This document shows, in pieces, positions 35,801-43,522 of a DNA stretch of 64,000 nt. Source of the stretch: Paraburkholderia acidipaludis NBRC 101816. GTDB lineage: Bacteria > Pseudomonadota > Gammaproteobacteria > Burkholderiales > Burkholderiaceae. How positions within the stretch are numbered: the first letter of the stretch is position 1; every line of letters begins with the position of its first letter. The position numbers and the translations under genes were made by a program. The DNA lies in contig NZ_BAXZ01000005.1 in NCBI RefSeq assembly GCF_000684975.1, positions 124,001-188,000 of the forward strand, read 5' to 3'. Below the pieces are notes generated by a model, which ran no database searches, was not told where the DNA came from, and was given only the letters and a program-made list of their open reading frames with translations.

Positions 35801-36051
35801 TCGTCACTGGTCGACGAGAGATACAGCAGGTGGTCGAGACCGCTCATCTGCTGCTCGATGACCTGCGTGACCGTGTCTTCCACCGTCTTCGCGGACGCGC
35901 CCGGGTAGGTCGCGCTGATCTGGATGGACGGCGGCGCGATGGTCGGATACTGCGCCACCGGCAGCGTGAACACCGAAGCCACGCCCGCCAGCATCAGGAT
36001 GATGGCGATCACCCACGCAAAAATCGGGCGATCGATAAAAAACTTTGCCAT
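32806..36051 (-). CDS. bpeB: RND multidrug efflux pump, inner-membrane transporter (AcrB/BpeB type)
   Basis: A 1081-residue HAE-1 proton/drug antiporter. The N-terminus [20 protein letters not shown], the Asp pair of helix 4 in [20 protein letters not shown] (about 400-420), the [10 protein letters not shown] segment of the porter domain and the second-half [20 protein letters not shown] are all intact. Two sets of membrane helices flank large periplasmic loops. The C-terminal tail of about 40 residues is unusual: [17 protein letters not shown] and then Gly/Asn/Asp repeats. It starts 15 bases after the adaptor gene. Substrates for relatives include macrolides, aminoglycosides and acyl-homoserine lactones; those here are unknown. 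Confidence 0.93.
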   Translation of the reverse strand: [1081 protein letters not shown]

Positions 36052-36066
36052 GAAGCAGGCTCCCTG

Positions 36067-37344
36067 TTATTGCGCGGCGGAGGCGGCAGGCGCGGCGGAA
36101 GCCGCCGCTTGCGCCTGCCCGGCCTGCGCACCCGAGGCGGCGCCACCGGCGGTGCTCGCGGGCGACGTCGTCATGTCCGCCGAGGGCGCGCCCGGCGCGG
36201 GCGGCGGCGGCAACTGCGCGTCGACGGTCTTCACGGTCGCGCCCGGACGCACCTTCTCGGTACCCTGAACGATCACGCGGTCGCCCGGATTCAGGCCGCC
36301 GTCGACGATCCAGTCCTGGCCTTGCGTGCCCGAGGTCTGGATGACGTGCGATTCGACCTTGTTGGCGCTGTCGACGACCAACACCGACGCCTGGCCCTTC
36401 TGGTCGTGCTGCACGCCGATCTGCGGCACGAGGTACGCGCTGTCGTTCACGCCTTCCTCGATGCGCGCGCGCACGAACATGCCCGGCAGCAGCACGCGGT
36501 CGGGGTTCGGGAACAACGCGCGCACCGTCACCGAACCGGTGGTCTGGTCGACCGTCACGTCGGTGAACTGCAGCTTGCCCTGCTCCTTGTAGCTGCGGCC
36601 GTCTTCCAGCACGAGCGTGACCTTGGCGGCGTTCGGGCCGCTCGTCTTCAGGCGCCCTTCCTGGACGTCGCGGCGCAGCTTCAGGCCGTCGAGGCTCGAC
36701 TGCGTGAGGTCGACGTACATCGGGTCGAGCTGCTGCACGGTGGACATCAGCGTGGCCTGGCTCGCCTGCACATACGCGCCCGGCGTGACCTGCGAGATGC
36801 CGACCTGGCCCGTGACGGGCGAGATGACATCCGTATAGCCGAGGTTGATCTGCGCGGTATCGACCGAGGCACGGCCGGCGTCGACGTCCGCCTGTGCCTG
36901 GCCCTGGGCCGCGACGGCGTTGTCATAGTCCTGCTTCGACACGGCGTTCGCGCTCACGAGCACCTTGTAGCGCGCAACGAGCGCGTTCTGCGTGACGAGA
37001 TTGGCCTGCGCCTTGGCGAGCGTGGCCTTCGCGCTGTTCAGCGCGGCGATGTAGGGCGCCGGGTCGATCTTGTAGAGCCGCTGACCGGCCTTGACGAGCG
37101 CGCCTTCCGTGAATTCGCGGCGCAGCACGATCCCGTCGACCCGCGCGCGCACCTGGGCGACGAGGAAGGCGTTGGTACGGCCCGGCAACTCGGTGACGAC
37201 CGGCACGGCGGTCGGCTGGACCGTAACGACGCCCACTTCGGGCGTTTGCTGCGGCGGCGCCGACTGCTTCTGCCCGCACGCTGCGAGCACGACGGCAGCC
37301 GTCGCGATACTGATCAGGTGGAATGGAACCCGTTCGACGCGCAT
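36067..37344 (-). CDS. bpeA: RND efflux periplasmic adaptor lipoprotein (AcrA/BpeA type)
   Basis: A 425-residue membrane-fusion lipoprotein. The signal MRVERVPFHLISIATAAVVL runs to the lipobox L-A-A-C at residue 23. Then come the barrel-sandwich (lipoyl) part (VRARVDGIVLRREFTEGALV, DVISPVTGQVGISQVTPGA), a coiled-coil hairpin between residues 95 and 165, and the beta-barrel and membrane-proximal domains (VTVRALFPNPDRVLLPGMFV). The last 45 residues are Ala/Gly/Pro-rich. ATG 37344 has GAGG upstream. It is the first gene of the pump operon, opposite bpeR, with a 260-base leader containing a terminator-like hairpin. Confidence 0.9.
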   Translation of the reverse strand: MRVERVPFHLISIATAAVVLAACGQKQSAPPQQTPEVGVVTVQPTAVPVVTELPGRTNAFLVAQVRARVDGIVLRREFTEGALVKAGQRLYKIDPAPYIAALNSAKATLAKAQANLVTQNALVARYKVLVSANAVSKQDYDNAVAAQGQAQADVDAGRASVDTAQINLGYTDVISPVTGQVGISQVTPGAYVQASQATLMSTVQQLDPMYVDLTQSSLDGLKLRRDVQEGRLKTSGPNAAKVTLVLEDGRSYKEQGKLQFTDVTVDQTTGSVTVRALFPNPDRVLLPGMFVRARIEEGVNDSAYLVPQIGVQHDQKGQASVLVVDSANKVESHVIQTSGTQGQDWIVDGGLNPGDRVIVQGTEKVRPGATVKTVDAQLPPPPAPGAPSADMTTSPASTAGGAASGAQAGQAQAAASAAPAASAAQ

Positions 37345-37369
37345 GGAGCGACCTCTGTCTATAGCTGAC

Positions 37370-37418
37370 AAAAAAAGAGCATGCGGCGTCCCGCTGAGGG
37401 CGGAACGGCAACGCACGC
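37370..37418 (-). terminator. Terminator-like hairpin in the bpeA leader (candidate attenuator)
   Basis: On the minus strand GCGTGC (37418-37413) pairs with GCATGC (37384-37379), and inside this CGTTCCGC (37407-37400) pairs with GCGGGACG (37394-37387), giving a two-part stem followed by TCTTTTTTT (to 37370). It lies only 26 bases before the bpeA ATG and downstream of the predicted promoter, so read-through would be needed for expression. Confidence 0.6.
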
Positions 37419-37607
37419 CAGCATCTGGCAATACCTGACGGATAACCTTGAGTTCTTCGAGGCGCAGTTCCGGCCAGCGCATCCGTCCTGGTTGTTTGCG
37501 GCGACGCCCTGACGGCGGCATCGCGCACTGGGGTTTCTACGGCCACGCGGGCCAGTGACGGATATTAACCGGACATTCATCAGCCAGGCACCAGGTGGTG
37601 GGGTGCT

Positions 37608-37634
37608 ATTATAGATACATTCGCGAACGAATGT
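37608..37634. promoter_or_regulatory. Divergent bpeA/bpeR promoter with palindromic operator
   Basis: ACATTCG-CGAA-CGAATGT (37617-37634) is a perfect 7-bp dyad, much like AcrR/TtgR operators. Beside it lies TATTATA: read leftward it contains TATAAT (37613-37608), a consensus -10 for bpeA, and read rightward TATTAT (37607-37612), a possible -10 for bpeR. The dyad would cover the spacer of the bpeA promoter. BpeR is the likely repressor. Confidence 0.65.
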
Positions 37635-37767
37635 TTAAGAACGAAACAGCATTCCTGACGGCCATCTCCAGGGCAATCTGCGCGTCCCAGATTCCAGGCG
37701 AAGCAGATATTTCGGTAGTCGCTTACAAAAACCCCACATCCTCGTTATTCATACAACACGCAGAACC

Positions 37768-38427
37768 ATGGCCCGACGTACCAAAGAGGAAGCGCAGGAG
37801 ACGCGCAACCGGATCCTCGACGCCGCCGAGCACGTCTTCTTCGAGAAAGGCGTCTCGCGCACATCCCTCGCCGATATCGCCCAGGCCGCCGGCGTCACGC
37901 GCGGCGCGATCTACTGGCATTTCGAGAACAAGGGGGACGTGTTCACGGCGATGTTCGACCGCGTGGTGTTGCCGCTCGACGAACTCAAGGCCGCGACGGT
38001 CGATCCCTCGGAGCCGGATCCGCTCGGGCGCATCCGCGACTTGTGCGTGATGTGCCTGCGCGACACGGCGACGGACGTCCGGCGCCGCCGCGTGTTCGAA
38101 ATCCTGTTCATGAAGTGCGAGTTCGTGGAGGAGATGGGACCGGTGGCGGCGCGTCACCAGTCCAATATGCGCGAAGGGCTCGCGCGGATCGAGGAAGGCC
38201 TGCGCAACGCGATGTCCAAAGGCCAGTTGCCCGCGGATCTCGATGCGGCGCGCGGCGCGCGCCTCCTGCACTCGTTCATCACGGGCATGCTGCACGACAT
38301 GGCGATCCTGCCCGACGTATTCGACGTCGCCACCTACGCGCAGCGCCATGTGGAAGGGATGCTCGACATGCTGCGCTATAGCCCGGCGCTGCGTCTGGGC
38401 GCCAAAGCGCCCGGCGCAGCGGACTGA
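37768..38427 (+). CDS. bpeR: TetR family repressor of the efflux pump (AcrR/BpeR type)
   Basis: A 219-residue TetR regulator opening MARRTKEEAQETRNRILDAA. The HTH (residues 10-57) includes SRTSLADIAQAAGVTRGAIY followed by WHFENKGDVF, nearly the AcrR/TtgR/BpeR consensus. The C-terminal domain is the ligand-binding TetR_C of that group (FEILFMKCEFVEEM). It is divergent from the pump genes and a palindromic operator lies between. The expected role is repression of bpeA-bpeB-oprB and of itself, relieved by drugs. It ends 18 bases before the convergent CoxG-like gene without a visible terminator. Confidence 0.9.
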   Translation: MARRTKEEAQETRNRILDAAEHVFFEKGVSRTSLADIAQAAGVTRGAIYWHFENKGDVFTAMFDRVVLPLDELKAATVDPSEPDPLGRIRDLCVMCLRDTATDVRRRRVFEILFMKCEFVEEMGPVAARHQSNMREGLARIEEGLRNAMSKGQLPADLDAARGARLLHSFITGMLHDMAILPDVFDVATYAQRHVEGMLDMLRYSPALRLGAKAPGAAD

Positions 38428-38445
38428 ACGACAGGGAGGGTTGCG

Positions 38446-39189
38446 TCAGCTTTCGGCGAAACGCCGCGCCACGTAGAGCAACAGCGCGACGAAGAAGATC
38501 AGCGCGGCCCACGCCCAGTTGGGCATGGCGTGGGGCGTGGGTTCGGGGTGCAGCGTGCTGGCGGCGCGCCCGCTCAGCGTGCCGCCGGTGTGCTGCGGCA
38601 ACAGATGCGCGCGGCGCGCGACACCCGCCAGATTGATCGGCCGCAAGAACACGTGGCTGCGGCGCGGCTCCTTGCCCGCGGCGCGGTTCGGCGCCTTGCC
38701 GTGCTTCGCCTCGATAACGGCGCAGAATTCGGTGAAAAAGTCGTCGGCGACTTCGCGCAGCGCGTTTTCGAGCTGGCGCGACGGCAAACCGGCGAGCGGC
38801 CCCGTGAGCGTCGCCCAGAGCGAGTAGTCGATGCGCGTGCTCGCGCCCTTCAGGAGACCGGCCGGGCCGCCCGGATGATCGTCGGCGCGCAGCGCGATGT
38901 CGATCTGCCCGCGCAGCGACCCGATGCCGTCGGCGCGCGCGCGAAAGCTCAGCACGCGGCGCGGCGTAGTCGGGACTTGCGCGGCGTCGCCGGCGATGTG
39001 AGCGCGCACTTCGTAGCGCGCGCGCAACGGCCCGAGCGGCACGGTCAGCGTCAGCGCAAACTCGCCCGGCGCAAGGCGCCGGAACGACTCGCAGTGCTCC
39101 ATGCTCGCGCGCACGAGCGCGTTGTCTTGCAGCGCCTCCCAGACGACGGACGGCGCAAGCGGAATGCGTAATGCGTCGTTCAGTTCCAT
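38446..39189 (-). CDS. CoxG-like SRPBCC protein with a C-terminal membrane anchor
   Basis: A 247-residue protein. Residues 1-155 form a CoxG-type SRPBCC domain (MELNDALRIPLAPSVVWEAL, GEFALTLTVPLGPLRARYEV, STRIDYSLWATLTGPLAGLP). After a polar linker with Pro and Arg, the last 25 residues form a single hydrophobic helix (WAWAALIFFVALLLYVA), so the protein is probably anchored in the inner membrane facing the cytoplasm. CoxG of carbon monoxide oxidisers recruits the dehydrogenase or delivers quinone; the cox genes are missing here, so another redox enzyme may be the partner. GGGGGAG precedes the ATG. Confidence 0.8.
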   Translation of the reverse strand: MELNDALRIPLAPSVVWEALQDNALVRASMEHCESFRRLAPGEFALTLTVPLGPLRARYEVRAHIAGDAAQVPTTPRRVLSFRARADGIGSLRGQIDIALRADDHPGGPAGLLKGASTRIDYSLWATLTGPLAGLPSRQLENALREVADDFFTEFCAVIEAKHGKAPNRAAGKEPRRSHVFLRPINLAGVARRAHLLPQHTGGTLSGRAASTLHPEPTPHAMPNWAWAALIFFVALLLYVARRFAES

Positions 39190-39220
39190 GGCGGCTCCCC
39201 CGAATGCGCGCTCGTACCGG

Positions 39221-39595
39221 TCAGGATGTCTGATCGATCCGGTCCACGCGCGAAGCGTAAAACGCCAGATAGCCCTTGATGCTGTCCGCGCCTTCCAGCG
39301 GCGCTTCGTAGCTCCACGCCACATCCTCCACGCGGCCGTCTTCGGTGCGCAGATGGAAGTACGACGCCTCGCCCTTGTACGGGCAGTGCGAAGTGCGAGA
39401 GGAACGCTCGAGCCGCGCCATGTTCACGTCGGCGCGGGGAATGTAGGGCACGTCGGGATAGCCGGTTTCCGACAGCGTGAGGGCCGCAAGCGTGTCGGCA
39501 ATCGTGATCCCGCCATGAATCACGCGTACGCGATGGCGGTTCGCGCCGATATCGATACGATGACCGGCGTCCTTTTCATTGGCGCTGCTCGCCAT
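39221..39595 (-). CDS. DUF427 domain protein
   Basis: A 124-residue soluble protein matching the DUF427 family, with IADTLAALTLSETGYPDVPY near residue 32, SSRTSHCPYKGEASYFHL near 67 and VEDVAWSYEAPLEGADSIKG near 90. The family forms a small beta fold and its function is unknown. It precedes the CoxG-like gene by 31 bases in the same direction, so they are likely co-transcribed. The start at 39595 gives the usual family length. Confidence 0.87.
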   Translation of the reverse strand: MASSANEKDAGHRIDIGANRHRVRVIHGGITIADTLAALTLSETGYPDVPYIPRADVNMARLERSSRTSHCPYKGEASYFHLRTEDGRVEDVAWSYEAPLEGADSIKGYLAFYASRVDRIDQTS

Positions 39596-39839
39596 GTCCG
39601 GCTCCCTGTCTGATCGCGGCGGCGCCGCCCGGGCCGTCCCGTCTGCCGGCGGGTCTGCGCCCGCCCGGCCAATGTCGGCGCACGGCGCATTGGCGTCGCG
39701 CGTGCCGTTTCCCGCCAGCCGCCATGCAGCGCGCGGCCGACCGTCTCTTTATTATCGGCGAAAGTCCGGCCGATTGCTCAAACCGATCGCGCAAACTCCG
39801 GGGGCGCCGGCAGTGCGCCGCTCGCCCCGGGACCGCGCC

Positions 39840-40334
39840 TTACCAGTTGAACGCAGCGCGAGCGCCGCCGCTCGCGCCCACCGTCACGGCGCTCGTCTTG
39901 TCGACGCCGGCGTGACTCGCATGGACCGTATAGTGGCCCGGCGGCAGCTTCACGAGCATGTACGGACCGCGCGACGTCGTGTCGAGGAGGTTCGCGCCGT
40001 GCGTGTCGGCGATCCGCACGCGCACGTCGGCAAGAAACTCGCCGCCGGGCCCCGTGAAGCGCAGCGCGAGCGGCCACCGGTGCTCGGCGCGTTGCAGCGC
40101 CTTCGATTCGTCCTGGCCGACGCCGCCCGACACGAACGACACGTCGCCCTGCTGCTGGATCTGCGGCATGCCCGTGCCGTTGGCGTTGCCGGCGCTCGTA
40201 TTGTCGGTGCTCGAGCCGCCGACCGTGCCGCCGGCATTGGGTTGCTGCGCCGCGACAGTCCCCGCGAAACCGAGCGCGAGCGCTGCAGAGAGCAAGACCG
40301 AAGCGATGGGACGCATGGAGAGAGACATTTTCAT
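39840..40334 (-). CDS. Exported protein with a carboxypeptidase-regulatory-like C-terminal domain
   Basis: A 164-residue exported protein. The signal peptide (about 29 residues) ends in T-V-A-A-Q. A low-complexity Gly/Asn/Thr/Ser stretch covers residues 30-60, and the C-terminal 90 residues look like a small beta-sandwich of the carboxypeptidase regulatory type (GPGGEFLADVRVRIADT, GPYMLVKLPPGHYTVHASHA). No enzyme motif is present. AAGGAG precedes the ATG at 40334; an in-frame ATG at 40328 is equally possible. It is a single gene downstream of the protease gene with a 240-base gap. Confidence 0.72.
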   Translation of the reverse strand: MKMSLSMRPIASVLLSAALALGFAGTVAAQQPNAGGTVGGSSTDNTSAGNANGTGMPQIQQQGDVSFVSGGVGQDESKALQRAEHRWPLALRFTGPGGEFLADVRVRIADTHGANLLDTTSRGPYMLVKLPPGHYTVHASHAGVDKTSAVTVGASGGARAAFNW

Positions 40335-40576
40335 TGTGATCGCTCCTTACAGGTTGCCTGGAAGATGAGGACGCGCAAAGAGCATGCCCGCATCGTCCAG
40401 CCGGAGAACCGGTAGATATAGGTGATTTCCGTGTCAAATGTTGCGGATCGCGGCACGGCGGGCACGGCGAACGAATGGAATGGACCGGCCCCGAAACGAC
40501 ACTGCCGCCGTGGCACGGGGCCAACGGCGGCAGCGATTGACACAAAGGGCACGATCAGCCCCGGATCAGCCGGAAA

Positions 40577-42070
40577 TCAGCCGAGATCGACCGGCACGAA
40601 GATCTGCGCGTTGTCGCGCTGGATCAGCAGCGCAATGCTGTTGCCGGCCTGCGCGATCATCTGCTTGAGCTGATCGGCGGTCGACACCGGGCGGCCGTTC
40701 ACCGCGAGGATCACGTCGCCGGGCTGGATGCCGGCGTTTTCCGCCGCGCCGCCCGCCTGCTCCACCATCAGGCCGTGATCGACCGAGTCGTTGCTCTTCT
40801 CGTCCGGCGTGAGCGGGCGCACCGCCACGCCGAGCCGGCTCTGCATCTGCGCGCCTTGCCCGTCGCTCGACGCCACCTTCGCGTCGGAGAGCGCGCCGAT
40901 GGTCGCGGTGAAGTCCTTCGTCGACTTGTCGCGCCACACCTGGATATCGGCCTTGGTGCCCGGCTTCATGCCCGCGATCATCGAGGGCAGATCGGACGAG
41001 TCGTCCACCGCCTGGCCGTTGACGGCGACAATGACGTCGCCGGGCTTGAGGCCCGCCTTCGCCGCCGGACCGCCGGCATCGACGGAGCTCACGAGCGCGC
41101 CGTGCGGCTTGTCCATGCCGAACGAATTGGCGAGCGTCTGATTCATCGACTGCACCGCCACGCCGAGGCGGCCGCGGCTCACGTGGCCGGTCTTGACGAG
41201 TTCGTCCTTGACCTTCATCGCCTCGTCGATCGGAATCGCGAACGAAAGGCCCTGGAAGCCGCCCGTTTGCGAGTAGATCATCGAATTGATGCCGATCACT
41301 TCACCGTTCAGGTTGAAGAGCGGGCCGCCCGAGTTGCCGGGATTCACCGGCACGTCGGTCTGGATGAACGGCGTGTAATTCTCGTCCGGCAGCGAGCGCG
41401 ACTTCGCGCTGATGATGCCCGAGGTCACGGTGTTGTCGAAGCCATATGGCGAGCCGATTGCCACCACCCACTGGCCCACCTTGCTCTGGTGCGGGTCGCC
41501 GATCTTCACGATCGGCAGGTTCTTCGCGTCGATCTTCAGCACGGCGACGTCAGACTGCTTGTCCGCGCCGACCACCTTCGCCTTGAATTCGCGCTTGTCG
41601 GTGAGCTTCACGGTCACGACGTTCGCGCCGTCCACGACGTGCGCATTCGTCAGAATATAGCCGTCCGGGCTGATGATGAACCCGGAGCCGAGGCTCGTGC
41701 TGGGCGAATCGGACTGGCCGCCGTCGTCGCCGCCACCGCCGCCGGGAACGCCGCCGTAAAAGTGCTTGAAGAACTGGTAGAACGGATCGCTCGGATCGAT
41801 GGGCAACTGCTGCGGGCCGCTCTTCATCGCCGTCTGCTTGACCACGTGCTTCGCGCTGATGTTGACCACGGCCGGCCCGTAGGTTTCGACGAGTCCGGAA
41901 AAGTCGGGAATGCCGGTCTTGGCGGCCGCCTCCGCCGGCATCATCGCGGCCTGCGCCGGCGTGATGACCTGCGGGGCGGGAACGTCCCGGCGCCCCGCCA
42001 CGTAGCCCGCCGACAACGCGACGGCAACGGCGATCGCCACGGCACTACGGGTGAAGACTTTGGTGTTCAT
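40577..42070 (-). CDS. degQ: Periplasmic serine endoprotease of the DegP/DegQ/MucD family
   Basis: A 497-residue HtrA protease. It begins with a hydrophobic signal segment (residues 6-25). The catalytic triad is visible: His in YILTNAHVVDGA, Asp in KQSDVAVLKID and Ser in VNPGNSGGPLF. Two PDZ domains follow (RGRLGVAVQSMNQTLANSFG from about 285 and SRLGVAVRPLTPDEKS from about 400). A Gly-rich loop (GGVPGGGGGDDGG) lies before the protease core. The start at 42070 has AAGGAG upstream. It degrades or refolds damaged envelope proteins. It follows the two-component genes in the same direction, with a PmrA-type box before it. Confidence 0.92.
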   Translation of the reverse strand: MNTKVFTRSAVAIAVAVALSAGYVAGRRDVPAPQVITPAQAAMMPAEAAAKTGIPDFSGLVETYGPAVVNISAKHVVKQTAMKSGPQQLPIDPSDPFYQFFKHFYGGVPGGGGGDDGGQSDSPSTSLGSGFIISPDGYILTNAHVVDGANVVTVKLTDKREFKAKVVGADKQSDVAVLKIDAKNLPIVKIGDPHQSKVGQWVVAIGSPYGFDNTVTSGIISAKSRSLPDENYTPFIQTDVPVNPGNSGGPLFNLNGEVIGINSMIYSQTGGFQGLSFAIPIDEAMKVKDELVKTGHVSRGRLGVAVQSMNQTLANSFGMDKPHGALVSSVDAGGPAAKAGLKPGDVIVAVNGQAVDDSSDLPSMIAGMKPGTKADIQVWRDKSTKDFTATIGALSDAKVASSDGQGAQMQSRLGVAVRPLTPDEKSNDSVDHGLMVEQAGGAAENAGIQPGDVILAVNGRPVSTADQLKQMIAQAGNSIALLIQRDNAQIFVPVDLG

Positions 42071-42126
42071 TGCGGACTCCTTGAAGCGGCGTACTGTCAC
42101 GACGATACGAAGACTAAGGGGTGTCG

Positions 42127-42143
42127 CTTAAAAGAGCCTTAAG
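42127..42143 (-). promoter_or_regulatory. PmrA/QseB-type box upstream of degQ
   Basis: On the minus strand CTTAAG-GCTCT-TTTAAG (42143-42127) fits the known YTTAAK-N5-YTTAAK box of PmrA/QseB-type response regulators at every fixed position. It lies 57 bases before the degQ start and beyond the histidine kinase stop, downstream of a response regulator of exactly that class. Confidence 0.6.
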
Positions 42144-42220
42144 CACGTTGCGCCCCACGCGGAAAAGTTCCCGGCGGCCGATAGCCGCGCCAGGCGGCGG
42201 CGCGCAGCATGCCGGCGGCA

Positions 42221-43522
42221 TCAGAAGCGCACCTCGACCAGCAGGCCGCCCGCGGCCGAATCGCCCAGCGCGATGCGGGCATCGTGCTGGTCGGCAATAC
42301 GGCGCACGATCGCGAGCCCGAGCCCCGTGCCCGACACGTCGGTGCGCGCGCGCGTCGCCCCTGGACCGACGCGATAGAAGCGGTCGAACACGCGGCTGCG
42401 CTCCTCGACGGGAATGCCCGGCCCGCTGTCCGCGATACGCACGACGGGATGCCCGTCCTCCACGCCGAGGCAGACATCCGCGCGTCCGCCCGGCGGCGTG
42501 TACTTCGTGGCATTGTCCAGCAGGTTGTTGAACATCACGCGCAGCGCATCGGCGTCGCCGTGCACCGACGCCGCCGCGCTCTCCTCGATGCCGAGATCGA
42601 CGCCGCGCTGCTGCGCGACGGGCGCATAGGCTGCAACGCAATCGTCGAGCAGCGCGTGCAGATCGACGCTGCGCGCGCGCGCATGCCCGTCGGGCTCGGA
42701 GCGCGCGAGCGCGAGCAATTGCTCGGCAAGGCGCGTCGCGCGCGTGACGCCCGCCTGCAGGTCGCCGAGCGCCTCGCGGCGCGTCTCGTCGTCCTTTGCG
42801 CGCGCAACCAGTTGCGCCTGGATCTGCACGGCCGCGAGCGGCGTGCGCAGTTCGTGCGCCGCGTCGGCGACAAAGGCCTTTTGCGTGTCGATCGCCTGCG
42901 CGAGCCGATCGAGCAGCGCATTGAGGGCGTGCACGAGCGGCATGACTTCGCGCGGCAATCGTTGCTCGGGCAACGGGTCGAGCGCCTCGGGATGGCGCGT
43001 GTCGAGCGCGCGCGCCACGCGCGAGAGCGGCGCAAGCCCGCGGCCCACGACGAGCCAGACCGCCAGCCCGAGAAAGGGCAGCAGCACGATCAGCGGCCAC
43101 AGCGTGCGCAGCGCGACGTTCGCGGCGAGCCGGTTGCGCACCGACACGGGCTGCGCGAGCTGCACGACGTTGTCGCCGACGATCGCGCCATACACGCGCC
43201 AGTCGCCGCGATCGGTGCGTTCGGTCGAGAAGCCCAGCTCGGCGCGCGGCGCAAGCGGTGCGCGCGGGTGCGAGTAATACATCAGGACTCCGTTGCGATT
43301 CCAGATCTGCAAGACGATGCCTTCGTCGCCGGTGTCGCGCGAGCTCAGAATTTCGTTGAACGGCTCCGAGGGCAGCGCCTCGGCAATTTCCTGCAGCTGA
43401 TAGTCGAACAGCTCGTTGGCTTCGGCCAGCGCCTGGCGATAGATCAGCCAGCCCGCGAGCCCGACGCCCGCTACGACGATCGCGAGCAGCCAGAACAGCA
43501 GTTGTCGTCGGATGGAACTCAT
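42221..43522 (-). CDS. Two-component sensor histidine kinase (QseC/PmrB type)
   Basis: A 433-residue membrane kinase. Two membrane helices (about residues 7-28 and 143-163) enclose a periplasmic sensor part. Then come a HAMP region and the kinase core: H-box FVADAAHELRTPLAAVQIQ near residue 218, N-box FNNLLDNATKYTPPGG near 330, the D-box ADSGPGIP and the G-box GTGLGLAIVRRIADQH. All residues needed for phosphotransfer are present. It lies 25 bases after the response regulator. The signal is unknown; QseC/PmrB-type sensors respond to envelope stress, metals or catecholamine-like signals. Confidence 0.9.
   Translation of the reverse strand: MSSIRRQLLFWLLAIVVAGVGLAGWLIYRQALAEANELFDYQLQEIAEALPSEPFNEILSSRDTGDEGIVLQIWNRNGVLMYYSHPRAPLAPRAELGFSTERTDRGDWRVYGAIVGDNVVQLAQPVSVRNRLAANVALRTLWPLIVLLPFLGLAVWLVVGRGLAPLSRVARALDTRHPEALDPLPEQRLPREVMPLVHALNALLDRLAQAIDTQKAFVADAAHELRTPLAAVQIQAQLVARAKDDETRREALGDLQAGVTRATRLAEQLLALARSEPDGHARARSVDLHALLDDCVAAYAPVAQQRGVDLGIEESAAASVHGDADALRVMFNNLLDNATKYTPPGGRADVCLGVEDGHPVVRIADSGPGIPVEERSRVFDRFYRVGPGATRARTDVSGTGLGLAIVRRIADQHDARIALGDSAAGGLLVEVRF

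Larger units (their letters stand above)
37345..37767. other. Divergent intergenic region of the efflux locus
   Basis: About 420 bases with the operator and attenuator-like hairpin listed separately. A frame of 73 codons (37580-37359, minus) crosses the hairpin and could be a leader peptide, but its ribosome-binding site is poor. Nothing else stands out. Confidence 0.4.

Noticed and set aside
32743..37368. A 1541-codon open frame on the plus strand
   Set aside because: It is the antisense of bpeB, bpeA and oprB. It has no protein-like pattern, is dominated by Arg, His and Asp from GC-rich codons, and the minus-strand genes match known families along their whole length.
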